From an uncultured Anaerolineaceae bacterium (GTDB taxonomy: Bacteria; Chloroflexota; Anaerolineae; Anaerolineales; Anaerolineaceae): a DNA stretch of 37,754 nucleotides. Positions 7,729 to 16,576 of this stretch are shown here, piece by piece. The stretch's first letter is position 1; each line of letters starts with the position of its first letter. Where the stretch lies: contig CALMGN010000168.1 in NCBI GenBank assembly GCA_937863605.1, positions 1-37,754 of the forward strand, read 5' to 3'. A program made the position numbers and the translations under genes. The notes beneath the pieces are model-generated. The model made no database searches. It was not told the origin of the DNA and saw only the letters and a program-made list of their open reading frames with translations.

Positions 7729-9111
7729 ATGGATCCGACTACCGGAATTCTCTCTCAATGGCAGTTCGCTATCACCTCCATCTACCATTTCTTTTTTGTC
7801 CCCCTGACACTTGGGCTGTCAGTCCTGGTCGCGTTAATGGAAACGATGTATGTGCGCACTGGTCAAGAGATGTTCAAGCGAATGACGAAATTTTGGGGCA
7901 CCCTGTTTGTCATCAATTTTGCCATGGGTGTCGTCACCGGTATCGTGCAGGAATTTCAATTCGGCATGAACTGGTCGGAGTATTCCCGCTACGTTGGTGA
8001 TGTTTTCGGCGCACCCCTGGCGATCGAGGCGCTTCTGGCGTTTTTCCTTGAATCGACTTTCCTGGGGTTATGGATTTTCGGGTGGGATAAACTTTCTAAA
8101 GGGGTGCATCTGGCAGCCATCTGGCTGGTGGCAATTGGTTCCACTCTCTCCGCTTTCTGGATTTTAGTGGCCAATTCCTTCATGCAATCGCCGGTCGGTT
8201 TCGTCGAGGAGAACGGCCGGCTGGTGCTGGAAGACTTTGGGGCGTTGCTGACGAACCCGTATGTCTGGGGGCAATTCCCGCACACGATTTTTTCTGGGTA
8301 TACCACCGGTGCTTTTTTTGTCCTTGGAATCAGCGCATATCATATTTTGCGCCGCCATCAATCTGACCTGTTCAAACGCTCCTTTCAAATTGCGGCTGTT
8401 TTCGGTGCGATAGCGGTCTTGCTGGTATCGCTGGTCGGGCACAACCAGGCTCAGCGCATGGTTCAACTGCAGCCGATGAAAATTGCAGCCGCAGAAGGGC
8501 TTCTCGAAACCGAAAACCCGGCGTCTTTCTCACTGATCACCATCATTGACCAAAAAACATTAACCCCCAAAGTAAGCATTCGCATTCCGCGTGCCTTGAG
8601 TTTGCTGGCGTATAACCGGTTGGATGGCGAAGTGAAGGGGGTCTACGAGCTGCAAGCGGCATTTGAAGCGCAGCACGGTCCCGGCAACTACATCCCCTCG
8701 ATCTTTACGACTTACTGGGCTTTCCGGGTGATGGTCGGGGTCGGCATGTTGATGCTGCTGCTGGCAGCGTATGCGCTGTACCGCACCATGCGCAATCAAG
8801 TCACCGCGAAAACCTGGATGCTGGGTGTATTTCCGTTTGCCTTGTTCCTGCCTTACCTGGCCAATTCCAGTGGTTGGATATTGACAGAAATGGGACGCCA
8901 ACCCTGGGTGGTGTACAACTACATGCTCACAGCCGACGCTTTTTCACCATCCATTACTTCCGGGATGGTCATCGCAAGTCTGGTTTCCTTCACGCTGGTG
9001 TATGGGCTGCTGATGGGCGCTGATATCTTCCTGCTATCAAAATATGCCCGCGCCGGAGCCGAACCCGCCGGTGTCAAACGCACCGTTGAAGAACAAACCT
9101 ACTGGGAATAG
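7729..9111 (+). CDS. cydA: cytochrome bd ubiquinol oxidase subunit I
   Basis: This is the haem-bearing subunit of cytochrome bd, which oxidises quinol and reduces oxygen to water at the membrane without pumping protons. The 460-residue polytopic protein carries the known ligand regions. His20 in YHFFFVPLTLG matches the E. coli His19 position, EALLAFFLESTF holds the paired helix Glu residues, FRVMVG matches the Arg-x-Met pair that includes the haem b558 Met ligand, and TEMGRQPWVVYNY matches the haem b595-region motif. Its length fits the short Q-loop class rather than the longer E. coli-type Q-loop. The start is supported by AAGGAG 4 nt upstream. cydB follows after 8 nt. High-affinity oxidases of this type serve low-oxygen growth and oxidative-stress protection; the upstream two-component system is the obvious candidate regulator. 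Confidence 0.97.
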   Translation: MDPTTGILSQWQFAITSIYHFFFVPLTLGLSVLVALMETMYVRTGQEMFKRMTKFWGTLFVINFAMGVVTGIVQEFQFGMNWSEYSRYVGDVFGAPLAIEALLAFFLESTFLGLWIFGWDKLSKGVHLAAIWLVAIGSTLSAFWILVANSFMQSPVGFVEENGRLVLEDFGALLTNPYVWGQFPHTIFSGYTTGAFFVLGISAYHILRRHQSDLFKRSFQIAAVFGAIAVLLVSLVGHNQAQRMVQLQPMKIAAAEGLLETENPASFSLITIIDQKTLTPKVSIRIPRALSLLAYNRLDGEVKGVYELQAAFEAQHGPGNYIPSIFTTYWAFRVMVGVGMLMLLLAAYALYRTMRNQVTAKTWMLGVFPFALFLPYLANSSGWILTEMGRQPWVVYNYMLTADAFSPSITSGMVIASLVSFTLVYGLLMGADIFLLSKYARAGAEPAGVKRTVEEQTYWE

Positions 9112-9119
9112 GAGCTGAA

Positions 9120-10136
9120 ATGGACCTGAATATATTATGGTTTATCCTGATCGGGATCTTGTTCATCGGCTACTTCATCCTGGAAGGTTTTGATCTCGGG
9201 GTTGGCATCTGGCTGCCGTTTCTTGGTAAAAACGATACCCATCGCCGTATGATCATCAACACCATTGGGCCACACTGGGATGGCAACGAAGTCTGGTTGA
9301 TCACGGCAGGCGGCGCTATGTTCGCTGCCTTCCCCGGATGGTACGCCACCCTATTCAGTAGTTTTTACCTGCCGCTGTTGATCATGCTGCTGGCCTTGAT
9401 CGTCCGCGGGGTGGCGCTCGAGTTTCGCAGCAAGGATGACAGCCCGCGCTGGCGCTCCTTCTGGGATTGGGCGATTTGCATTGGCAGCTTCCTGCCAGCT
9501 TTATTATGGGGCGTGGCTTTTGCCAACTTTGTCCGCGGCATACCGATCGATGCCACCAAGAATTTTGTGGGCAGCTTTTGGGACCTGATCAATGTTTATT
9601 CTTTGCTGGGCGGGCTGGTGACGCTGTCCGGGTTCATGCTGCAAGGGGCGCTGTTCCTGTCATTGAAGGCTGCTGAACCCATCCAATCGATTGCCCGTTA
9701 CGCTGCCAGCCGTATCTGGGTCGTCACCACAGCGGTTTTGATAGCCGCGGTCATTGCAACTTATTTCTTCACCGACATTCTGGCGAAACTTGGGGTTAAT
9801 CCCGGGCCGGTTCCGATCGGGGCGGTCATTGCGGTTTTGGTGTGCGGCTGGTTTATCCATCAAAAACTGGACGGCTGGGCGTTTGCCATCAATAGCCTGG
9901 CAATTTTGTTCACTGCTGCAACCAGCTTTATGATCCTGTATCCGCGGGTATTGGTTTCGATCCTTGACCCCAATTTCAGCCTAACAATCTACAACAGCGC
10001 CTCCGGTCCCAATACTTTGCGGATCATGTCCACGGTGGCATTGATATTCGTGCCCATTGTGTTGATCTACCAGGGCTGGAGTTACTGGGTCTTCCGCAAA
10101 CGCATCACGGCTGACCCGTCGGATTTGCATTACTAA
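9120..10136 (+). CDS. cydB: cytochrome bd ubiquinol oxidase subunit II
   Basis: This is the second core subunit of the bd oxidase, needed for stable haem insertion and quinol oxidase assembly. The 338-residue protein has about eight to nine hydrophobic segments. It opens with the conserved FILEGFDLGVGIWLPF region and then PHWDGNEVWLITAGGAMFAAF, both diagnostic of CydB. AGGAG lies just before ATG 9120, and the gene is 8 nt after cydA, so the two are co-transcribed. No cydX-like micropeptide or cydCD transporter genes follow: the next gene, 105 nt on, is a RidA protein with its own likely promoter. The length is normal for the family. Confidence 0.96.
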   Translation: MDLNILWFILIGILFIGYFILEGFDLGVGIWLPFLGKNDTHRRMIINTIGPHWDGNEVWLITAGGAMFAAFPGWYATLFSSFYLPLLIMLLALIVRGVALEFRSKDDSPRWRSFWDWAICIGSFLPALLWGVAFANFVRGIPIDATKNFVGSFWDLINVYSLLGGLVTLSGFMLQGALFLSLKAAEPIQSIARYAASRIWVVTTAVLIAAVIATYFFTDILAKLGVNPGPVPIGAVIAVLVCGWFIHQKLDGWAFAINSLAILFTAATSFMILYPRVLVSILDPNFSLTIYNSASGPNTLRIMSTVALIFVPIVLIYQGWSYWVFRKRITADPSDLHY

Positions 10137-10184
10137 GTTCAAAGGCATCCACGCCGGGCTGTCAACCCCAATCGGTCCGGGTGC

Positions 10185-10213
10185 TTTACCTTTCCGGTTA
10201 GTTCGCTTAAAAT
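10185..10213 (+). promoter_or_regulatory. candidate promoter for the RidA gene
   Basis: TTTACC at 10185-10190 and TAAAAT at 10208-10213 are separated by 17 nt, a reasonable sigma-70-like pair. A transcript would start about 10220 and include the AGGAGG at 10230-10235 before GTG 10242. Confidence 0.4.
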
Positions 10214-10241
10214 GAGGGAACCATAATTCAGGAGGACTAAC

Positions 10242-10655
10242 GTGCATCATTGCCGCGAAAAAGAAATCGTAAAAACCGACCATGCCCCCAAGGCAATTGG
10301 ACCGTATTCAGTCGGCGTCATGGCCAGTCATTTTGTGTTTACCGCCGGGCAAATTGGGTTGGTTCCGCAAACCGGTGTCATTGTGACGGGCGGGGTCGAA
10401 GCTGAAACCCGGCAGGCGTTGACCAATATGCGCGCCATCCTGGAGGAAGCCGGATCCTCTTTGGATCTGGTTGTAAAGACGACTGTATTCTTGCAGGATA
10501 TGAACGATTTTGCCCGCATGAATGCCGTTTACGGTGAGTTCTTTGCTGCCAACCCGCCAGCTCGCTCAGCCGTTCAGGTGGCGGGATTGCCCAAGGGTGC
10601 ACAGGTTGAAATTGAAGCGATAGCCCTGATCCCCTGCGAAAATCATCACGACTAA
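10242..10655 (+). CDS. RidA family enamine/imine deaminase
   Basis: RidA proteins hydrolyse reactive enamine and imine intermediates, such as 2-aminoacrylate released by PLP enzymes, and so protect the cell's PLP enzymes. The 137-residue protein has the family signature near its C-terminus, PPARSAVQVAGLPKGAQVEI, with the catalytic Arg in PPARSA and the conserved Glu in VEIEA. IGPYSVGV is the usual N-terminal motif. The start is GTG at 10242, chosen because AGGAGG sits 6 nt upstream and the first in-frame ATG would remove conserved N-terminal sequence. It lies downstream of cydB but appears to have its own promoter. The PLP-dependent desulfhydrase-like enzyme at 17682 is a possible functional partner, but it is 7 kb away. 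Confidence 0.92.
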   Translation: MHHCREKEIVKTDHAPKAIGPYSVGVMASHFVFTAGQIGLVPQTGVIVTGGVEAETRQALTNMRAILEEAGSSLDLVVKTTVFLQDMNDFARMNAVYGEFFAANPPARSAVQVAGLPKGAQVEIEAIALIPCENHHD

Positions 10656-10737
10656 ATATCCTGTTTATATTTTTGAATGTTTTTTCCATAATGATCCATA
10701 AGCTAATCCTTCTGACTGGTCAGGGCGGAGTTCTGGG

Positions 10738-11736
10738 ATGACTGGACCTGAAACTGTCTCTATTGTTATCCCCTGCTACAATGAAGAACAGACCATTGAA
10801 CTGCTCCTGGCGGCAGTCAACCGCCAGACTTATCCGCGGGAGCAAATGGAAATCATTCTGGCTGATGGACAATCCACTGACCGCACTCGGGAAAAAATCC
10901 TACAATTCCAGGCTGAACACCCCGAGCTTTTAGTGCGCCTGGTGGATAACCCGCGGCGAATCATCCCGGCCGGGGTGAACCTGGCAATCCAGGCGGCCAG
11001 CGGCGACTTTATCGTCCGGTTGGACGCCCATTCTGTTCCCGAAGAGAGCTATATCCAGCGTAGTGTTGATCATTTAAAAGCGGGCAGGGGGGAAAATGTA
11101 GGCGGTTTATGGCTCATTCAACCGGGCAAGCCCGGGTGGGTGGCCCAATCCATCGCGGTCGCTGCAGCGCATCCGCTAGGCGTTGGTGACGCCCGCTACC
11201 GTTACTCGACCATAGCCGGCGAGGTCGATACGGTACCGTTTGGCGCCTTCAACCGCAACCTTTTTCACCGCATCGGTTACTACGATGAGACGCTCGTTGC
11301 CAACGAGGATTACGAATTCAACGCGCGCATTCGCGCGAATGGTGGTAAGATTTTTTTTGACCCGGCCATTCGTACCCAGTATTTCGCCCGCCCGACCCTG
11401 AATGCTCTAGCGAAGCAATACTGGCGCTACGGTTTCTGGAAATGGCGCATGTTGCGGCGTTTTCCCGGCACGCTTCGCTGGCGTCAGGCCATCCCCCCGG
11501 TCTTCGTTTTAGGGTCCTTATTGCTTTTGGTGCTCTCGATCTGGTTTGCAACCGCCAGGAACATGCTGGCTTTGGGGATTGGGTTGTACCTGGCCTTATT
11601 GTTTGCTGCATCCCTGCCCTACGCTCGCCGGTACCAGGATTCGCGTTTATTGCTGGGGATACCCCTGGCGATTACGACGATGCATTATTCCTGGGGGGGC
11701 GGGTTCCTGTGGAGTATCTTTCATTTTGGTGGATAA
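10738..11736 (+). CDS. glycosyltransferase family 2 protein (ExoA-like)
   Basis: This is a 332-residue GT-A glycosyltransferase. The N-terminal domain has SIVIPCYNEEQTIELLL, then ADGQSTDRTRE, and the DxD-like metal site in RLDAHS. ANEDYEFNARI is the acceptor-side ED motif. The C-terminal third contains two or three hydrophobic segments (about 250-330), as in ExoA-type succinoglycan transferases that work at the cytoplasmic face of the membrane. It heads a run of polysaccharide genes: the polyprenyl glycosylphosphotransferase starts 9 nt downstream. It probably adds one sugar to an undecaprenyl-linked oligosaccharide. ATG 10738 has a GGCGGAG-like site about 10 nt upstream. The 82-nt gap before it is T-rich but shows no clear terminator hairpin. 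Confidence 0.88.
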   Translation: MTGPETVSIVIPCYNEEQTIELLLAAVNRQTYPREQMEIILADGQSTDRTREKILQFQAEHPELLVRLVDNPRRIIPAGVNLAIQAASGDFIVRLDAHSVPEESYIQRSVDHLKAGRGENVGGLWLIQPGKPGWVAQSIAVAAAHPLGVGDARYRYSTIAGEVDTVPFGAFNRNLFHRIGYYDETLVANEDYEFNARIRANGGKIFFDPAIRTQYFARPTLNALAKQYWRYGFWKWRMLRRFPGTLRWRQAIPPVFVLGSLLLLVLSIWFATARNMLALGIGLYLALLFAASLPYARRYQDSRLLLGIPLAITTMHYSWGGGFLWSIFHFGG

Positions 11737-11745
11737 TTAGCAATC

Positions 11746-13179
11746 ATGAATAAGATGGAATCTCGTGGTCCTCTGAGTAAACCTTCCTGGCGATTACGCC
11801 CGGCTGAACGGCGCGGCACTCTTTTCTTTGGCGACCTTTTTTGTGCAATCATCGCCCTGTTAATTGCCCTGTATTTTTGGTCCTTGGGCGATGAATGGTT
11901 GAAATTCTCGTGGCAATTCCTACAGGAACGAGTTGATATCTGGTTCTACTTCATGCCAGTGATCTGGCTGCTTTTCTTGATCGAATCCTATGATTTGCGG
12001 CGGTCGACCGCTCGGCTCGAATCCTTTAAAGAAATTAGCCTGGCAGCTGGCGTCAGCCTTGGTTTATACCTGATCATCTTCCTTATTTCTTCCCCCGGTT
12101 CGATCAATCGGCGCGGTGTGATTCTCTTTATCGCGTCCGTCTATGTTCTGACTTTGCTCTGGCGGTTTATCTTTATAGGCCTGTTCACTGCTCCGCAATT
12201 TATGCGGCGGGTAATCATCGTGGGTGCTGGAAAGTCTGGCGGGCACCTTGCTAAAATAATCCATGAGATCTGGCCGCCACCTTTTAATACCATTGGTCTG
12301 GTGGATGATGACCCCGATAAGGTTGGCACCGAAATTTCAGGCCTTAAGGTCCTTGGAACGAACGCGGAACTATTCGACCTTGTTCGCGAGTACCAGGCGA
12401 CCGATCTGATTTTCTCGATTATGGGCGATATGGATTCTGCGGTATTCGAAAAGGTGCTGGAAGCTGAAGAACGCGGCATCGAAGTGACCACGATGCCAAT
12501 GGTCTATGAAGAACTGCTTGGACGCGTGCCGATCTTTTTGTTGAAATCAGATTGGGTGTTGCGTTCCTTTGTTGATCAAGCGCATGTCGGCGGGTTTTAC
12601 GAGCTTTCCAAACGTTTGATGGATATTGTCGGCGGTTTGATCGGTACAATCATTCTGGGTTTATTGCTCCCGTTTATTGGGATTGCGATTTTGCTGGAAA
12701 CCGGGGCGCCTATTTTTTATTTTCAGTCCCGTTTGGGAAAAAACGGTCGACTGTACAATATGATCAAGTTCCGCAGCATGGTTCAGGATGCCGAGGCGGA
12801 TGGTATTGCCCGTCCAGCAGCGAACAATGATATCCGGGCTACATTCTTCGGCCGAATTTTACGCAAGACGCACTTTGATGAATTGCCGCAGGTTTTAAAC
12901 ATCCTGAAAGGCGAGATGAGCCTGGTTGGGCCGCGGGCAGAACGTCCCGAATTGGTGGGGCTGCTGCAGGAGCACATCCCGTTTTACCGTGCGCGTTTGT
13001 TTGTCAAACCTGGACTGACCGGTTGGGCGCAGGTCAATTATGGTTATGCCAACGACTATGAGACCAATGGTGTCAAGCTCGAGTATGATCTGTATTACAT
13101 CAAACACCGCAATTTAATTCTCGATATTAATATTATGATCCGGACGGTGGGGACCGTGATCGGCTATAGAGGTCGCTAA
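11746..13179 (+). CDS. exopolysaccharide biosynthesis polyprenyl glycosylphosphotransferase
   Basis: This is a 477-residue membrane enzyme that starts repeat-unit synthesis by moving a sugar-1-phosphate from a nucleotide sugar to undecaprenyl phosphate. Four hydrophobic segments fill about residues 20-145, followed by a Rossmann-like CoA-binding-3 domain (RRVIIVGAGKSGGHLAK). A further membrane helix precedes the catalytic WbaP/PglC-type domain, with KRLMDIVGG, SRLGKNGRLYNMIKFRSM, RKTHFDELPQ, LVGPRAERPE and KPGLTGWAQV, all conserved in the family. This is the large (polyPNPT) architecture rather than the monotopic PglC core alone. The next gene starts 3 nt after its stop. Which sugar it uses cannot be read from the sequence. 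Confidence 0.93.
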   Translation: MNKMESRGPLSKPSWRLRPAERRGTLFFGDLFCAIIALLIALYFWSLGDEWLKFSWQFLQERVDIWFYFMPVIWLLFLIESYDLRRSTARLESFKEISLAAGVSLGLYLIIFLISSPGSINRRGVILFIASVYVLTLLWRFIFIGLFTAPQFMRRVIIVGAGKSGGHLAKIIHEIWPPPFNTIGLVDDDPDKVGTEISGLKVLGTNAELFDLVREYQATDLIFSIMGDMDSAVFEKVLEAEERGIEVTTMPMVYEELLGRVPIFLLKSDWVLRSFVDQAHVGGFYELSKRLMDIVGGLIGTIILGLLLPFIGIAILLETGAPIFYFQSRLGKNGRLYNMIKFRSMVQDAEADGIARPAANNDIRATFFGRILRKTHFDELPQVLNILKGEMSLVGPRAERPELVGLLQEHIPFYRARLFVKPGLTGWAQVNYGYANDYETNGVKLEYDLYYIKHRNLILDINIMIRTVGTVIGYRGR

Positions 13180-13182
13180 TCC

Positions 13183-15075
13183 ATGCGCGGAAAATTCAAC
13201 ATTCGAAACCGCTATATCCTCTTCGGCGACCTGATCCTGATACCCATCGCCGTGCTGGGCACATTCGTCCTGCGCTTCGAGCTTGGCCCGCTTTTCTTCC
13301 AATACTTGCCATTTACCTATTGGATGATCGGCGCTGCGCTGGTAGTCAAGCCGGTGGTATATTACTTCTTCGGGCTATACCGGCGCCTTTGGCTTTACGC
13401 CAGTATTCAGGAACTCAAACTGGTTGCTGCTGCGGTCACGGCTGCATCGGCTATCCTGGCATTGGCAATGCTCCTCTTGTACACCTTGGACATAATCGAT
13501 TCCTATCTTCGGTCCGTTTTTGTGATTGACTGGCTGTTATCGTTGGTGACCGTTGGCGGACTGCGGTTTACCCTGCGGTTGATCGCCGAAATGCGGCAAA
13601 ATCAGTTGACCGGGATGTCGGTTTCACGGGCAAAACGAGTGCTGGTGGTCGGTGCCGGAGATGCCGGGGCGATGGTGGTGCGGGAACTGCAAAAAAACCC
13701 GCAGATCAATTTAATTCCGGTTGGTTTCCTGGATGATAACCCCACCAAACAACGCCAGCAAATTCATGGGGTACCCATCGTTGGAAAGATTACCGACCTG
13801 GATCGAGTGCTTGACCGGCTGCGGGTCAACGAGGTGATCATTGCCATCCCGAGCGCGCCAGGACGCGTAGTGCGCACAGTGGCGGACATCGCACGCTTGA
13901 AGGGTATTCCCTTCCGCACCATGCCCGGTATTTATGAGTTGTTGGGCGGCAAAGTAAGCGTCAGCCGTTTGCGCGAAGTGGACATCTCGGACTTGCTGCG
14001 CCGCCAGCCGACACGCATCCGCGATGAGAAGGTCGGCTCCGGCCTGACCGGCAAAGTGGTTCTGGTGACCGGCGCAGGCGGGTCGATCGGCCGCGAATTA
14101 TGCCGTCAGATTGCCCGATGGGGTCCGGAAGAACTGATCATGTTGGGGCACGGCGAAAACAGCATCTTTGACGCATTGTTGGAGCTAAAAGAGACTTTGC
14201 CTTCTTTGCTTATCCACCCGGTAATCGCTGACATTCGCGACTCGATGCGTTTGAACAATGTTTTTGCACAATACCGCCCCCAGGTGGTATACCACACTGC
14301 CGCCCATAAACACGTCTCTTTGATGGAAGTGAATGTCGAGGAGGCGGTTACCAATAATATTCAGGGGACTAAAAACCTGGTCGAGGTCGCGCTCCAGCAT
14401 GGGGTGGAACGCCTGGTGATGATCTCCAGCGATAAAGCCATTCGCCCGGTCAATATCATGGGCGCTACCAAACGAATCGCTGAAATGATTGTTCTCGAGG
14501 CCGGGCGCCGGACGAACCAGCCATTTTCAGTGGTGCGATTTGGGAATGTGCTTGGCAGCCGCGGCAGTGTAGTGCCGATTTTCAACCGGCAAATTGCACG
14601 CGGCGGGCCAGTGACGATCACCCATCCAGATATGAAGCGTTATTTCATGACCATTCCGGAAGCGGTCTATTTGGTCCTGCAGGCGGGCGGGATGGGCCTT
14701 GGCGGTGAGACGTTCGTGTTGAATATGGGACAGCAAGTGCGCATTCTTGACCTGGCTGAAGATTTGATTCGGCTTTCCGGACTCGAGCCGGGTCGTGACA
14801 TTGAGATTGTGTATACCGGGGTACGCCCGGGTGAAAAATTAGCTGAAGATTTGTGGGATGAGGGTTTCCAGTTCAAATCCACTGAGCACCCGGATATATT
14901 TCGGCTGGATAACACCGAACCGCTACTGGGTGAACGCTTAAACCAGGCTGTTGACGAGCTGATTGAGCTCTCAAGCAACGGCCGACGGGATGAAATTATA
15001 GACCTGCTGGACAGGTTTATCCCCGGTGCAGCCGTGCGCGCGACACCCCCTACAGAAATCACCTCGATTATTTAA
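13183..15075 (+). CDS. CapD/WbpM-like nucleoside-diphosphate-sugar dehydratase, membrane-anchored
   Basis: This 630-residue protein of the WbpM/CapD/FlaA1 group carries out NAD(P)-dependent 4,6-dehydration (often with 5-epimerisation) of UDP-N-acetylhexosamines, the first step towards bacillosamine, QuiNAc, FucNAc and similar sugars. About four N-terminal membrane helices (residues 10-125) precede a first Rossmann domain (VLVVGAGDAGAMVVREL) and then the catalytic extended SDR domain with VTGAGGSIGRELCRQI. The active site reads MISSDKAIRPVNIMGATKR: Met replaces the usual Tyr of YxxxK, giving the SMK triad typical of the long WbpM class. The gene overlaps the next one by one base (TAATG at 15073-15077), implying translational coupling to the first FemAB protein. 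Confidence 0.92.
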   Translation: MRGKFNIRNRYILFGDLILIPIAVLGTFVLRFELGPLFFQYLPFTYWMIGAALVVKPVVYYFFGLYRRLWLYASIQELKLVAAAVTAASAILALAMLLLYTLDIIDSYLRSVFVIDWLLSLVTVGGLRFTLRLIAEMRQNQLTGMSVSRAKRVLVVGAGDAGAMVVRELQKNPQINLIPVGFLDDNPTKQRQQIHGVPIVGKITDLDRVLDRLRVNEVIIAIPSAPGRVVRTVADIARLKGIPFRTMPGIYELLGGKVSVSRLREVDISDLLRRQPTRIRDEKVGSGLTGKVVLVTGAGGSIGRELCRQIARWGPEELIMLGHGENSIFDALLELKETLPSLLIHPVIADIRDSMRLNNVFAQYRPQVVYHTAAHKHVSLMEVNVEEAVTNNIQGTKNLVEVALQHGVERLVMISSDKAIRPVNIMGATKRIAEMIVLEAGRRTNQPFSVVRFGNVLGSRGSVVPIFNRQIARGGPVTITHPDMKRYFMTIPEAVYLVLQAGGMGLGGETFVLNMGQQVRILDLAEDLIRLSGLEPGRDIEIVYTGVRPGEKLAEDLWDEGFQFKSTEHPDIFRLDNTEPLLGERLNQAVDELIELSSNGRRDEIIDLLDRFIPGAAVRATPPTEITSII

Positions 15076-16061
15076 TGGCTATCCTTGACATTGCGCAATG
15101 GGAGCGCTTCCTAGCCAATCACCCTGACGCCCATGTACTGCAAACCGCAGCCTGGGGGGAATTAAAATCTGGCTTTGGCTGGCGGCCGGTCCGGGTACAG
15201 GCGGGTGCATGTGGCGCGCAGATCCTCTTTCGCCAGCTGCCCCTGGGCTTTACGGTCGGGTATATTCCCAAAGGACCGGTTGGTCGCGGCTGGCAAGCCC
15301 TTTGGCCAGAGGTTTTGACGATTTGCCGCCAGCAGCGCGCCATTTTCTTGAAAATTGAGCCGGACTCCTGGAATGAACAGCCGTTTGGTGCAAGTGATGG
15401 TCTGACCGGCGCTATCCCTGCTGACCCGATTCAACCGCGGCGGACGGTGGAGGTCAGTCTGGACGGCAACCCGGAGGATTGGCTGGCGCGGATGAAGCCA
15501 AAAACCCGCTATAATGTGCGGCTGGCAGAGAAAAAAGAAGTGGTTGTCAGCGAAAACGCCGATGTGGCCGGTTTCTACCGCCTGATGCAGGAGACCGGTG
15601 ACCGGGACCAGTTTGGCGTCCACAGTCAGGCGTATTATCAGCGTGCGTACGACCTGTTTGCTCCGCAAGGCGCCTGTACCCTGCTAACTGCGGAGTATGA
15701 TGGAAAGCCGTTGGCAAGTGTGATGGTTTTTACCCAGGGCTCACGTGCCTGGTATTTTTACGGCGCCTCCGGCAATGACGAGCGCAATCGGATGCCGGCC
15801 TATCTGGTTCAATTTGAGGCCTTGCGCTGGGCAGCAGCCCGCGGTTGCCAGGTTTATGACTTGTGGGGCATCCCTGACGTCGATGAGGAAGCGCTTGAAG
15901 CGCAATTTGCCGGGCGCGAGGACGGATTGTGGGGGGTTTACCGTTTCAAACGCGGGTTTGGCGGAGTGGTGCGGCGGTCATCCGGATCCTGGGATAAGAT
16001 TTTCCAACCGATGCTTTACAAAGCTTATCAGCTTTATTCCCGCCGGCGTGGGGGAGAGTAA
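15075..16061 (+). CDS. FemAB/FemX-type peptidyltransferase (lipid II bridge family), copy 1
   Basis: This 328-residue protein of the FemABX family uses aminoacyl-tRNA to add amino acids to the peptidoglycan stem peptide. It has the tandem-GNAT pattern: HVLQTAAWGELKSGFGW at the N-terminus, the middle motif KPKTRYNVRLAEKK, and C-terminal YFYGASGNDERNRMPAYLVQ and VYDLWGIPD followed by GVYRFKRGFGG. It starts at ATG 15075 inside the stop of the dehydratase gene. It is clearly related to the protein at 16573, which shares the same motifs in the same order. The amino acid added is unknown. Relatives in Gram-negative and Chloroflexota-like bacteria are less well studied, and some may modify other acceptors. 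Confidence 0.85.
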   Translation: MAILDIAQWERFLANHPDAHVLQTAAWGELKSGFGWRPVRVQAGACGAQILFRQLPLGFTVGYIPKGPVGRGWQALWPEVLTICRQQRAIFLKIEPDSWNEQPFGASDGLTGAIPADPIQPRRTVEVSLDGNPEDWLARMKPKTRYNVRLAEKKEVVVSENADVAGFYRLMQETGDRDQFGVHSQAYYQRAYDLFAPQGACTLLTAEYDGKPLASVMVFTQGSRAWYFYGASGNDERNRMPAYLVQFEALRWAAARGCQVYDLWGIPDVDEEALEAQFAGREDGLWGVYRFKRGFGGVVRRSSGSWDKIFQPMLYKAYQLYSRRRGGE

Positions 16062-16063
16062 AC

Positions 16064-16576
16064 TTGCCAACGGCATACTGCTTTCATTGCGGCACTGAAT
16101 TAGAGGAGAAAACCCTGGACGGCCAAAATCGCCTGGTCTGCGCTTCCTGCGGCTGGGTGCATTATCCGCAGCTCAAAGTGGGCGCGGCAGCTCTGGTGGT
16201 CCAGGAAGGCAGACTGTTGTTGTTACGGCGCAGGCGTGATCCCTGGCAGGGGTTCTGGTATCTGCCAGCCGGGTATGTTGAAGTTGACGAAAATCCAGCC
16301 GCGGCAGCCGAACGCGAGCTGTTCGAGGAGACCGGTCTAGAAGCAGATGCTTACGGCCTGGCAGGAGCGTATTATTTTGATGACGACCCGCGCGGAAATG
16401 GTATTTTACTGGTGTACAACTGCCATGTGACCGGCGGGGTCATTTCCGTCAATGACGAGGTGGAGGCGGCTGGATATTTCAATCCAACTGACCTGCCCGA
16501 GCAGCTCACCGGGGCCGGCCACGAACCGGCCATCCAAGATTGGGCCTCACGGCAAAAGGTATGGCAAAGTATATGA
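16064..16576 (+). CDS. NUDIX hydrolase with N-terminal zinc ribbon
   Basis: This is a 170-residue NUDIX enzyme that cleaves a nucleoside diphosphate linked to another group. An N-terminal zinc ribbon (YCFHCGTELEE and CASCGW) comes before the NUDIX box, G-x5-E-x7-REUxEExGU, seen as GYVEVDENPAAAAERELFEE. The zinc-ribbon layout resembles NudC-like and ADP-ribose/NADH pyrophosphatase relatives, but the substrate is uncertain. The start is TTG at 16064, 2 nt after the stop of FemAB copy 1 and preceded by GGGGAGAG. Its stop overlaps the next start as ATGA at 16573-16576. It is therefore sandwiched between two FemAB paralogues with translational coupling on both sides, which suggests a linked job in envelope metabolism. 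Confidence 0.85.
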   Translation: MPTAYCFHCGTELEEKTLDGQNRLVCASCGWVHYPQLKVGAAALVVQEGRLLLLRRRRDPWQGFWYLPAGYVEVDENPAAAAERELFEETGLEADAYGLAGAYYFDDDPRGNGILLVYNCHVTGGVISVNDEVEAAGYFNPTDLPEQLTGAGHEPAIQDWASRQKVWQSI

